In this document: positions 15,217 through 24,247 of the stretch, piece by piece | Layout of the letters: every line of letters begins with the position of its first letter | How positions within the stretch are numbered: position 1 is the first letter of the stretch | Assembly: GCA_017558775.1 (NCBI GenBank) | Contig: JAFYTP010000014.1 | Location: 1 to 42,099, forward strand | DNA: 42,099 bases | Direction of reading: 5' to 3' | Origin: Bacteroidales bacterium | GTDB lineage: Bacteria > Bacteroidota > Bacteroidia > Bacteroidales > UBA932 | Notes under the pieces: generated by a model | Told to the model about the DNA's origin: nothing | Database searches by the model: none | What the model saw: the letters and a program-made list of their open reading frames with translations, nothing else | Made by a program: the position numbers and the translations under genes

Positions 15217-18150
15217 ATGATTAAGAAAAGCATGTTGGCGCTGGCGATAGCGCTGATAGCAATCCCTCTGTTTGCGGCATCGGCGGGCGATGACGCGGAG
15301 TATGTGTTTAAACGGGTGGGCTGCCCGGAAGGGCTGTCGCACAGTGCCGTGCTGTCCATCTTCCAGGACAATACGGATTTGGTCTGGATGGGGACGTACG
15401 ACGGTCTCAACTGCTACGACGGTGCGTCCATGCAGACGTATCGGTCCGACTTCCGGGCCGACGGAGCCCTCACCAACAACATCATCGGCTCCATCTGCCA
15501 GGCCGACGGAGACAACCTATGGGTCAACACCTTCCAGTCCCTGAACCGGCTGTCCAAGCTGTCCGGGGAAATCACCAGGACCTATTCCTTCCCGGGAGAC
15601 GTCTATCTTTCTTCCAACACGCGGGGGAACACCTGGCTCACCTGCGGGAATACCCTGTACTACTACAACACCACGAACGAAAAGTTCGTGCAGGCGAATG
15701 TCGACTTCGAGGCCGATGAAGACCCCGACCGACGCCTGGCCTTCGTGAGCGAGCAGGGGGAAATGATGTACTTCAGCCGGGCCGATGGAAACGTCAGGAT
15801 CTATTCCCTCTCTTCCTGGGAGGCTGACTCGACGGATGTGAAAGCGAAGCTGAAGGTGGAGAACTTCCATCCCAAGCCCCTCAGCGAGCTCTATTACCAG
15901 TCCGGGATGATGTGTTTCATCGACCAGGACGATGACCTGTATCTCTACGACACCGCCCGGAAGACGAAGGTATATATCAGGAATCTGTCGGACCTCATCC
16001 AGGAATACGGCTATATCGCGGGCATCGTCCCGTTCTACGAGGACTTCCTCATCGGCTTCCAGGTGAACGGCCTGTTCCGGCTGAAGGCCTTCAGCAAATA
16101 CGAGGCGGAGCCCGTGGACAGGAACATCCGAATCTTCTGTCTGTACCACGACCTGCACCAGGGCGTGATTTGGATCGGCTCCGACGGCCAGGGCGCCGTG
16201 ATGTATGCCAGGAAGTATTCCATCGGCCGGAACATCCTGTCCCAGTCCATCTCCGAGAACCTTTCCCGCCCGGTACGGTCCATCCTTACCGACAAACACG
16301 GCGCCATGTGGGTGGGAACCAAGGGGGACGGCATCGTCTATCTTCCGGAATGGCAGAATGGTACCGCCGGCTGCGAAATCATCACCCCGCGGGGCCGCCG
16401 CCCGGCCCAGGGATATAAAAGGGAATCCCGCGAGTTCAAGGTCTACGCCCTCAAGGAGAGCCGATACAGGAATGGCGTCTGGATCGGTACTGGCGATGAA
16501 GGCCTCATGTTCTGCCCGTACGGCGGCGTGCCGCAGCAGGTACTTCCTCAGGCCACGGTGGACGTCCACGACATCTACGAAAAGGACGCGCAAACGCTGT
16601 ATATAACCAGTGCCGGCGGGGGCATCCATAAGCTCACCCTGGAAGGGAACAACGTAGTCTCGGATAAGAAGTACGCTTTTTATTTCGAGGGCAGGGAAGT
16701 GGACAACTTCTATTCCATGAAAGCGGTGGGGGACTCGGTCCTTTTCGCCGGCAGCCGCGGGGATGGCCTCATCAGGCTGGACCTGAAGACCAACGCGTAC
16801 AGCGTCATCTCCATGCGCTACCTCTACAACGAAGCCATCGACGACATCCTGAGCCTTTGCCCGGCGTCGGACGGCAGCCTTTATGTCGGCACGGTTTCCG
16901 GCCTCCTTCGGCTGCATAACTCCGACAAGGACATCCAGGCCGAGCATATCGGCCGGAAGAACGGCCTTGTCAACGATATGATTCACGGCATCCTGGAGGA
17001 CAGCGACGGCATGATCTGGCTGGGCACTGACCGGGGACTGGTGAAGTACAATCCGGCCAATTCCCTGGCACAGACCTATCTTTTCTCGGCCGGCATCGAG
17101 CTGGGCGAGTTCAGTGACGACGCCTACTACAAGGACCCCCGCACGGGCCAGCTCTTCCTGGGTGGAAACGGCGGCCTCATCGCGCTGGAGCCGCATACCC
17201 CGGAGATGGTGCAGTACTTCACCCAGATCCGGCTCCGTCGCCTGGAGGTGGCCCACGAGGAGGTACGGATGTCGGACTACACGGACAAAGACGGGAACCT
17301 GATCTTCAAGGGCAGCCCCGTCTCTTTCGCCGTCACATTCGCCGTTCCGGATTATCAGGCCTCGGGCCTGGTGGAGTATTCCGCCTTCCTGGAAGGCCAT
17401 GACAAAGAATGGTCGGCCTTCACGCTGGGCAATCAGGTTTCCTATACGGACGTGCCCGCCGGCACCTATACGCTCCGCCTCCGCTACAAGAAAGACGTGT
17501 ACGACGCCTCGCCGGAGGAGTTTCATATCAAGGTGCGCATCCGCAGGAGTTTCTTCAAGTCTCCGTTCTTCTTCGGGCTCGTCGGCCTTGCCTTCCTCGC
17601 CCTCCTCATCTATAGCCTGATCTCTTACCGCAAAATCCGCGAAGCACGGGAAGAGAGTACCGCCGTCCGTGCCTCTTCAGACGAAGTGCTGAAGGGACTG
17701 GCCGACGCCATCGCCCTCGCGATAGAGGGCAAGAAAGACCGCATCGAGATGGAGGAACTGGGGTCCCTGGCCGATGATATCGGCTGCTCCAACGAAGACG
17801 ATATAGCTTTTGTGCGCAAAACCATCAAAGTCCTTTCGGAGAATATCACCCGGGAAGACCTGGGTACGGCCCTCATCGCCGACCGCCTGGCCATGACGCC
17901 CCGCTCCTTCTACCGCCGCTTCCGCAGCATTTCCCACATTACGCCCGGAGCCCTCATTAAATTCTACCGGCTGGAGATGGCTTCGCGCCTCCTGCTGGAT
18001 GATTCCAAGCAAATCATGGACGTTCTTGCCGAAGTGGGTATTTCCAGCCGTTCCTACTTCTACAAGGAGTTCACCGCGCGCTTCGGGATGACGCCCGGCG
18101 CCTGGAAAGCCGCGCATGGCGGCAGTGCTGAAGAGTTGTGCGCTAAATGA
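15217..18150 (+). CDS. One-piece membrane regulator: Reg_prop propeller, Y_Y_Y domain, TM segment, AraC HTH
   Basis: The protein has 977 residues from ATG 15217. A signal peptide (to about AASA) precedes a periplasmic propeller with recurring blades, for example VWMGTYDGLN, IWIGSDGQG, MWVGTKGDG, VWIGTGDEG, LYVGTVSGL and IWLGTDRGL. A Y_Y_Y-type beta domain and one TM segment near residues 785-805 follow. A short cytosolic linker leads to an AraC-type HTH (DRLAMTPRSFYRRFRS, then SSRSYFYKEFTARFGMTPGAW). Hybrid two-component systems of Bacteroidetes share this sensor and HTH. Here, however, there is no histidine kinase, ATPase or receiver between TM and HTH, so the signal must pass directly. Its position just before susC makes it the probable regulator of that locus. 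A GTG at 15205 is a possible alternative start. Confidence 0.92.
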   Translation: MIKKSMLALAIALIAIPLFAASAGDDAEYVFKRVGCPEGLSHSAVLSIFQDNTDLVWMGTYDGLNCYDGASMQTYRSDFRADGALTNNIIGSICQADGDNLWVNTFQSLNRLSKLSGEITRTYSFPGDVYLSSNTRGNTWLTCGNTLYYYNTTNEKFVQANVDFEADEDPDRRLAFVSEQGEMMYFSRADGNVRIYSLSSWEADSTDVKAKLKVENFHPKPLSELYYQSGMMCFIDQDDDLYLYDTARKTKVYIRNLSDLIQEYGYIAGIVPFYEDFLIGFQVNGLFRLKAFSKYEAEPVDRNIRIFCLYHDLHQGVIWIGSDGQGAVMYARKYSIGRNILSQSISENLSRPVRSILTDKHGAMWVGTKGDGIVYLPEWQNGTAGCEIITPRGRRPAQGYKRESREFKVYALKESRYRNGVWIGTGDEGLMFCPYGGVPQQVLPQATVDVHDIYEKDAQTLYITSAGGGIHKLTLEGNNVVSDKKYAFYFEGREVDNFYSMKAVGDSVLFAGSRGDGLIRLDLKTNAYSVISMRYLYNEAIDDILSLCPASDGSLYVGTVSGLLRLHNSDKDIQAEHIGRKNGLVNDMIHGILEDSDGMIWLGTDRGLVKYNPANSLAQTYLFSAGIELGEFSDDAYYKDPRTGQLFLGGNGGLIALEPHTPEMVQYFTQIRLRRLEVAHEEVRMSDYTDKDGNLIFKGSPVSFAVTFAVPDYQASGLVEYSAFLEGHDKEWSAFTLGNQVSYTDVPAGTYTLRLRYKKDVYDASPEEFHIKVRIRRSFFKSPFFFGLVGLAFLALLIYSLISYRKIREAREESTAVRASSDEVLKGLADAIALAIEGKKDRIEMEELGSLADDIGCSNEDDIAFVRKTIKVLSENITREDLGTALIADRLAMTPRSFYRRFRSISHITPGALIKFYRLEMASRLLLDDSKQIMDVLAEVGISSRSYFYKEFTARFGMTPGAWKAAHGGSAEELCAK

Positions 18151-18209
18151 CACGCGTTCTGTAGAACTGTCTGAAATACAAGCCTTTAAATTGTGCTCAA
18201 TTTTGATTG

Positions 18210-18243
18210 GGGGTGTCCTCTTGACGGACACCCCTTTCTTTTG
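18210..18243 (+). terminator. Terminator after the AraC-type regulator gene
   Basis: GGGGTGTCC (18210-18218) and GGACACCCC (18226-18234) form a perfect 9-bp stem with a 7-nt loop, followed by TTTCTTTT. It separates the regulator from susC, which lies 82 nt further. In the rest of this gap (18244-18324) I see no TAnnTTTG promoter, so the susC operon may depend on an activator-assisted, non-consensus promoter. Confidence 0.9.
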
Positions 18244-18324
18244 TCACGCACGAGGAAACCTTTCTTGTTTTTCCTTCTTTACTTTATGCTGCACATAAAC
18301 TAAAGCAACCAAAAACACCTATTT

Positions 18325-21300
18325 ATGGATTTTTCTAAAAACAAACCTCTTGCCGGTAAGATCTGGCTTGCAGTGGTGATGTTCATCACCTCGGGTATCA
18401 TGATGTCTGCACAGACATTGAATGTATCCGGTCGTGTTTCCGATGAAAAGGGTGAAATGCTTGCAGGTATTGCAGTGTACGAGAAGGGAACCACCAATGG
18501 TACCCTCACCGACGACAACGGTCAGTACAGCATTACCGTGGCGGGCGCCGATCCTGTTCTTGTATTCTCGGCCCTCGGTTACGAGGAGCAGGAGATTCTG
18601 GTGGGCAAGCGTACTCTTATTGATGTGGCGCTTGTGACGGTCATCAACGAACTGGACGAAATCGTCGTCGTGGGTTATGGTACCCAGCGAAAGATTTCGG
18701 TCGTCGGTTCGCAGGCTTCCATCAAGTCGGACCAGATCAAGATGCCGTCGGCCAGTCTGTCCTCCGTCGTCGCGGGACGCCTTGCGGGCGTGGTCTCGGT
18801 GCAGCGTACCGGCGAACCCGGCCATGACGAGACCGACATCTGGATCCGCGGTATTTCCACCTTCGCGGACCAGCATACTCGTCCGCTGGTGCTGGTCGAT
18901 GGTGTTGAACGCAGCTTCAACAATATCGACCCCGAAGATATCGAAAGTTTCACGGTCCTCAAGGATGCATCGGCCACCGCCGTCTACGGTGTGCGCGGTG
19001 CTAACGGCGTCATTATCATCACGACCAAGCCCGGTAAGGTGGGTAAGCCGAAATTCACTTTCGACTACTACGAAAGTATGACCCGGCTCACCAAGATCCC
19101 GCAGCTGGCCGATGCCTATACCTACATGGATGCCGCCAACGAAGCTTACATGAACAGCCGCGGCACCATCCTTTATACACCGCAGTATATCGAAGCTACC
19201 AAAAAGGCCGACGGTCTCATTCCGAACGACAATCCGCAGCTGTACAACAGCTACCTCTATCCGAATGTGAACTGGATTAACGAGCTCTTCAAGCCGTTTG
19301 GCCACAACCGCCGCGCGCAGATGAGCGTACGGGGCGGTGTTCCCAACGCTACCTATTATGTATCCCTCACGTATTACAATGAGAGCGGTCTTACCCGGAA
19401 TGCCAGGATGGAGAACTACAACGCCAACATGCGTTATGACCGCTATAATTATACGGCCAACCTGAACCTCCGTCCTACGGAGACCACGACCGTGGACCTG
19501 GGCTTCAGCGGATACCTTTCGGAGGGTAACTACCCGCAGCAGTCTACCGAGGAGCTTTTCGACTCGGCCTTCAAGATCAACCCGGTCTATCTGCCCTTGA
19601 CGATGCCCGATGGCTCGATCCCGGGCCTTTCCGCCGCGGGCGACCTGCGCAACCCCTTGGCCGACCTTACCAAGCGCGGTTACAAGAAAGAACTGCGGAA
19701 CCAGCTGAATTCCAATATCCGTCTTACCCAGGACCTGGGCTTCTTCGACTGGAGCAAGGGCCTTTCCGCCCGCGCGCTCCTGGCCTTTGACGTGAACAAT
19801 GCCCGTGATAACAAGTACGAGAAGTTGGACGACACCTTCGCCTTCTCCGGCACCAAAAACACGGAAACCGGTCTGTGGAACAGCGATGTGTATGATGAAG
19901 ACGGTAACTGGAACATCGTCCGCACCCACACCGGCAGCCGTGAACTCGAATATCACCGGAGCCAGTCCATGAACCGCAATGTTTATTTTGAAGCGGCCCT
20001 CAACTACGACCGGGAGTTCGGAAAGCATGCCGTAACGGGCCTGCTGCTCTATAACCAGAATGTCTATGCTCCGGGCTCTCCCGACGGTCTGGTGGAATCG
20101 CTGGACTACAAGCAGCAGGGTATCGCCGCCCGCGCCACCTATTCCTATGACGACCGTTACTTCGCCGAACTGAATGCCGGTTACAACGGTTCCGAGAACT
20201 TCGACCCCGACCACCGCTTCGGTTTCTTCCCGGCAGCGGGCATCGGCTGGGCCGTTTCCAATGAATCCTTCTGGAAGAAGGCCTTCCAGGATGTCTGGTC
20301 CTTCTTCAAGGTGCGTTATACCATCGGCCTTGTCGGTTCCGACTCAGCTACGGGACGTCGTTTCATGTATCAGGACGAGATGGGCAGCGCCGATGGTATC
20401 TACTTCGGCACGGCCAACAGCTACAAGGAGGGCTGGGCTTACGCCAAATACGGCTCCAACGTGGGTTGGTCCACCTCCCTGAAGCAGAACCTGGGTTTTG
20501 ACCTCAAGTTCTTCAAGGACGAGCTTTCCCTGACCGTGGAACTCTTCAAGGAGCACCGTACGGGTATCTTCCTGCAGCGTGCCACCATTCCCGAATACTG
20601 CGGTTTCATCGAGATGCCGTATGCGAACCTGGGTGTCGTGGACAACAAGGGTATCGACCTCAACATGGAGTATAACAAGCAGCTGGGCCGCAAGACTTTC
20701 CTGACGCTCAGAGGCAACCTTACTTGGAACGAGGACCGGATTATCGAGGATGATCAGCCTACGCCGGCTTACCCCTGGCTGGAGACCCGCGGCACGAACG
20801 TGCTCGCCCGCTGGGGATGGATTGCCGACGGCCTCTTCACCAGCGAGGATGAAATCCTGGACCACGCCCGCCAGTTCGGTGAGGAGTATCCGGGCCAGAT
20901 CTCCCAGATTGGTGATATCAAGTACCGCGACCTCAATGGCGACGGTGTCATCGACAACTACGACAAGTGCGTCATCGGCCAGGGCGACGTCCCGAAGCTC
21001 TATTACGGTTTCGGCGGCGATCTGCAGGTGGGCCATTTTTCTGTCGGCCTTCTCTTCTCCGGTAACGCCTTTGCCGACCGCCTCCTTCGGGGGAACGGCA
21101 TCAATGCTTTCTCGGACCAGGCTGCCATCTCCAACCTCCTGGCCAACATTACCGACCGCTGGTCGGCCGAGGACCCGACGAACACCGATGTGTTCTATCC
21201 CCGCCTGCGCTTCGGCAAGACCGACAACCTGAATAACAGCAAGGAAAGCACCTGGTGGCAGAAGGACGTGAGCTTCCTCCGCCTGAAGCAGGCCACGATC

Positions 21301-21486
21301 TCTTATAATGTGCCTTCCCGGTGGGTGGAAAAGACCTTCATGGACGAGGCCAGCTTCTACATCACGGGTACGAACCTGCTGACCTTCTCCCCCTTCAAGC
21401 TTTGGGATCCCGAGCTGAACACCGACAACGGCAGCGCCTATCCTAACGCGATGACCATTTCTGTAGGTGTCAATGTCAAATTTTAA
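18325..21486 (+). CDS. SusC/RagA-family TonB-linked outer-membrane transporter
   Basis: This 1053-residue importer starts with a signal peptide ending near MMSAQ. It continues with a carboxypeptidase-D-like beta domain (NVSGRVSDEKGEMLAGIAV to about residue 105), the SusC-type TonB box region DEIVVVGYGTQR, a plug domain (IWIRGIST, LVLVDGVER, IESFTVLKDASATAVYGVRGANG) and a long 22-strand barrel ending in F. SusC proteins pair with a SusD lid to take up oligosaccharides or peptides across the outer membrane. The neighbouring peptidases and alpha-mannosidase suggest a glycopeptide or high-mannose-type ligand, which is inference. The susD gene follows 14 nt downstream. Confidence 0.97.
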   Translation: MDFSKNKPLAGKIWLAVVMFITSGIMMSAQTLNVSGRVSDEKGEMLAGIAVYEKGTTNGTLTDDNGQYSITVAGADPVLVFSALGYEEQEILVGKRTLIDVALVTVINELDEIVVVGYGTQRKISVVGSQASIKSDQIKMPSASLSSVVAGRLAGVVSVQRTGEPGHDETDIWIRGISTFADQHTRPLVLVDGVERSFNNIDPEDIESFTVLKDASATAVYGVRGANGVIIITTKPGKVGKPKFTFDYYESMTRLTKIPQLADAYTYMDAANEAYMNSRGTILYTPQYIEATKKADGLIPNDNPQLYNSYLYPNVNWINELFKPFGHNRRAQMSVRGGVPNATYYVSLTYYNESGLTRNARMENYNANMRYDRYNYTANLNLRPTETTTVDLGFSGYLSEGNYPQQSTEELFDSAFKINPVYLPLTMPDGSIPGLSAAGDLRNPLADLTKRGYKKELRNQLNSNIRLTQDLGFFDWSKGLSARALLAFDVNNARDNKYEKLDDTFAFSGTKNTETGLWNSDVYDEDGNWNIVRTHTGSRELEYHRSQSMNRNVYFEAALNYDREFGKHAVTGLLLYNQNVYAPGSPDGLVESLDYKQQGIAARATYSYDDRYFAELNAGYNGSENFDPDHRFGFFPAAGIGWAVSNESFWKKAFQDVWSFFKVRYTIGLVGSDSATGRRFMYQDEMGSADGIYFGTANSYKEGWAYAKYGSNVGWSTSLKQNLGFDLKFFKDELSLTVELFKEHRTGIFLQRATIPEYCGFIEMPYANLGVVDNKGIDLNMEYNKQLGRKTFLTLRGNLTWNEDRIIEDDQPTPAYPWLETRGTNVLARWGWIADGLFTSEDEILDHARQFGEEYPGQISQIGDIKYRDLNGDGVIDNYDKCVIGQGDVPKLYYGFGGDLQVGHFSVGLLFSGNAFADRLLRGNGINAFSDQAAISNLLANITDRWSAEDPTNTDVFYPRLRFGKTDNLNNSKESTWWQKDVSFLRLKQATISYNVPSRWVEKTFMDEASFYITGTNLLTFSPFKLWDPELNTDNGSAYPNAMTISVGVNVKF

Positions 21487-21500
21487 TTCGGATGTCAGTT

Positions 21501-23468
21501 ATGAAAAACATAGTTAAATGGGCGGTTGCGGCCCTGGTCATCTCATCAGTCGCGTCATGCAACGACTTCTTCCCGTCCATTCCGGGAACACAGTATGACT
21601 TGGAAGACACTTTCTCGGACCGCAACAAGACGGAGGAATTCCTGAACAATGTCTATAGTTATGTCCCCGACGAGACCTGCGAACGCTGGCCCTCTTATTA
21701 CGGCGGCGGTATCTGGACAGGCGGCTCCCTCGAGGGCGATATCACCTGGAGCAGCGACGGCGAGGAAGCCACGGGCTGGACGATGGGAACGGCCTATGCC
21801 TCCACCGACTGGATCGGCTATTGGTATAACCGCTACTACATGGCCATCTCCAAGGCCAGCACCTTCATCTGCAACGTGGACAAATGCACGGATGCGAGTG
21901 AGGCCGACCGTACCCTGTGGAAAGCGCAGGCCCGCGCCCTTCGCGCTTATTACTACTTCAACATCTTCCGCAGCTACGGTCCGGTGACCATCCTCGGCGA
22001 GGAACCCGTTGCGCTGGATACCCCGCTGGAGGAACTGCTCAAGGGAAGAAACACGGTGGACGAGAACATCGATTTCATCGTCTCTGAACTGGACAAGGCC
22101 GCCGAAGACCTTCCCGCCAAGTACGGGGACGCCAACCTGGGCCGCATGGACCGGGGCATCTGCAAGGCTTTGAAGGCCAAGGCGCTGCTCTATGCCGCCA
22201 GCCCGCTGTTCAACTGCAACCCCGACTATGCCGACATCAAGGACATCGACGGTAACCAGCTGTTCCCGCAGGACAAGAGCAAGGAACAGGCAAAGTGGGA
22301 GCGCGCCAGGAATGCCTACAAGGAGTTCCTGGACGAGTTTGACGGCCGCTATTACTCCCTTCAGACTGTGAGGAATTCCGACGGCACCATCGACCATTAC
22401 GAGTCTTACCGCCAGGCCGCCTCTATCTCCGACTTCACGCACAATACGGAGCAGATCCTGATCCGTCTGTCCGACCACAATCTCATCCACTATCAGCTCA
22501 CTCCTTTCCACAAGGGCTGCCAGGATGAGAGCATCCGCGGCGGTCTGGGCTTCGGCACCACCCAGGAAATGGTGGACCTCTACTTCACCGACAAGGGCCT
22601 CCGCATCTCGGAAGACCCCGACTACGACGAGTACACCGGCGTCCCCGACGCCTCCCATTATGGCTGGGCCGAGGATTACAAGGATCCCTTCAACCCGGAC
22701 CGTACACTCTTCAAGGCCAATACCGACAAGACCCTCAAGCAGTGGGCCCATCGTGAACCCCGCTTCTATGTCTGCGTCACTTTCAACGGCTCTACCTGGC
22801 TGAACACCAATACCAATGACGGCGAGGTGACCACCGAGCTGAACGTGAACGGCAACTCCGGCTTCAATGCCGCCAACTGGGATGCTCCTTACACCGGTTA
22901 CGGCGACCGCCGCATGGCTCCGCTCAACGGTGACGAGGAAGGCTCGCACTGCGCCGTGCTCCTCCGCCTGGGTGACATGTACCTGGGCTATGCCGAATGC
23001 CTGAGCGCCTGCGGCCAGTACGACGAGGCCATCAAGTATGTGAACTACATCCGTGCAAGAGCCGGTATCCCTTGCTACGGCAATGGTGGTGGCGTCGATG
23101 CCAACGGCATGGCCTACATCAACTATCCCCAGACCCGGGAGGAAGTGGACAGCCGTATCCGTCGTGAGCGCCTGGTGGAACTCTCCTTCGAGTGGAACCA
23201 CTTCTTCGACGTCCGTCGTTGGAAGGTGGCCGATATGGCCGTGGGCGACAACTGGATCTATCCTTCCTACCACCGCGGCGGCGAAGGCGGCGTCATCCAT
23301 GCCATGAACTTCATGGCCGACCCGCCCGAGTTCTTCGAGAAAGTGGAAATGGAGACCCGCGTCTTCGGCAAGCAGCACTATCTGTTCCCGATTCCCGACG
23401 CCGAAATGAGAAGAAATCCGAAGATGGTACAGAACTACGGATGGACTTCCGCCGCCACTGAAAGATAA
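21501..23468 (+). CDS. SusD/RagB-family surface glycan/peptide-binding lipoprotein
   Basis: The protein has 655 residues from ATG 21501 (an in-frame ATG at 21492 is an alternative). The N-terminus MKNIVKWAVAALVISSVASC carries the lipobox Cys. SusD hallmarks follow: the TPR-type helical region with KAQARALRAYYYFNIFRSYGPV, VALDTPLEE, then LRLGDMYLGYAECL, YVNYIRARAGIP, and RIRRERLVELSFEWNHFFDVRRWK. The C-terminal FPIPDAEMRRNPKMVQN is typical. It forms the lid of the SusC barrel encoded just upstream. Its stop codon overlaps the next ATG (TAATG), tying it to the peptidase genes. Confidence 0.97.
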   Translation: MKNIVKWAVAALVISSVASCNDFFPSIPGTQYDLEDTFSDRNKTEEFLNNVYSYVPDETCERWPSYYGGGIWTGGSLEGDITWSSDGEEATGWTMGTAYASTDWIGYWYNRYYMAISKASTFICNVDKCTDASEADRTLWKAQARALRAYYYFNIFRSYGPVTILGEEPVALDTPLEELLKGRNTVDENIDFIVSELDKAAEDLPAKYGDANLGRMDRGICKALKAKALLYAASPLFNCNPDYADIKDIDGNQLFPQDKSKEQAKWERARNAYKEFLDEFDGRYYSLQTVRNSDGTIDHYESYRQAASISDFTHNTEQILIRLSDHNLIHYQLTPFHKGCQDESIRGGLGFGTTQEMVDLYFTDKGLRISEDPDYDEYTGVPDASHYGWAEDYKDPFNPDRTLFKANTDKTLKQWAHREPRFYVCVTFNGSTWLNTNTNDGEVTTELNVNGNSGFNAANWDAPYTGYGDRRMAPLNGDEEGSHCAVLLRLGDMYLGYAECLSACGQYDEAIKYVNYIRARAGIPCYGNGGGVDANGMAYINYPQTREEVDSRIRRERLVELSFEWNHFFDVRRWKVADMAVGDNWIYPSYHRGGEGGVIHAMNFMADPPEFFEKVEMETRVFGKQHYLFPIPDAEMRRNPKMVQNYGWTSAATER

Positions 23469-24241
23469 TGGTTATGAGGAAATACCTGATTATTCTATTT
23501 GCGGCGATGGCCACAGCCTGCGTGCAACAACCCGGCAAAAACGTGGACTGGAAGGCTTACAATGTGGGCAAGATCATCTTTGAGGATCAGGCTAAAGAGA
23601 CGGAAGGCTCGAAGATTTACGCCAAGATCATCAAGGACCCCGAAACCTATATTGCGGAGCAGGCCCGGGACGTGCTGGCCACGCTGTACTTTTCTCCGGC
23701 CGATAGCATCCCGCCGGTAGAGAATATCTACTACACGCTGGAAGATGTGGATGGAATCTCCGCCAAGGACGGCGAAGGAAAGGATGCATACGTGTTCTAC
23801 AGCACCCAGCATATCGAGCACTCCTTCGCCGGAAGCAACGTGGAGAAAGTGCTGTTCGAGACGCGCGGCGTCCTGCTCCATGAGCTCACGCACGTGTATC
23901 AGCTTTCCCCGCAGGGGATCGGCGGCTACGATGATGACCGGGTGTACTGGTGCTTCATCGAAGGCATGGCCGATGCCGTGCGAGTCGCCAACGGCGGTTT
24001 CCTGCCGGAAGACCGGCCGAAGGGCGGAAACTACATGGACGGCTACCGTACCACGGGCTTCTTCCTGAACTGGCTGAAGGACAACAAAGACCCCGACTTC
24101 CTGCGGAAATTCAATGCCAGTACCCTGGCCGTGATTCCCTGGTCGTTCAACGGAGCCATCAAGCATGTTCTCGGCGAGCAGGCCGATATTGACGAGCTCT
24201 GGTACGAATACCAGGTGGCCGTGGGGGACATCAAACTCTAA
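23468..24241 (+). CDS. Basic-secretory-protein-type zinc metallopeptidase lipoprotein
   Basis: The 257-residue lipoprotein (lipobox MATAC, Cys18; a second ATG at 23474 may be the real start) carries the zincin motif HELTHVYQ (His138, Glu139, His142). The downstream motif CFIEGMADAVR follows, and the pair is characteristic of the plant/bacterial basic secretory protein peptidase family. That family is thought to be metallopeptidases by motif; substrates are unknown to me. It follows susD with a one-base overlap and is probably on the outside of the outer membrane. Together with the calpain-like gene downstream it suggests that this locus processes protein as well as glycan. Confidence 0.88.
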   Translation: MVMRKYLIILFAAMATACVQQPGKNVDWKAYNVGKIIFEDQAKETEGSKIYAKIIKDPETYIAEQARDVLATLYFSPADSIPPVENIYYTLEDVDGISAKDGEGKDAYVFYSTQHIEHSFAGSNVEKVLFETRGVLLHELTHVYQLSPQGIGGYDDDRVYWCFIEGMADAVRVANGGFLPEDRPKGGNYMDGYRTTGFFLNWLKDNKDPDFLRKFNASTLAVIPWSFNGAIKHVLGEQADIDELWYEYQVAVGDIKL

Positions 24242-24247
24242 GCAAAG

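Noticed and set aside
18319-23378. Two antisense frames of about 600 codons opposite susC and susD
   Set aside because: They lie fully within motif-confirmed SusC and SusD genes and show only shadow composition with no recognisable feature.
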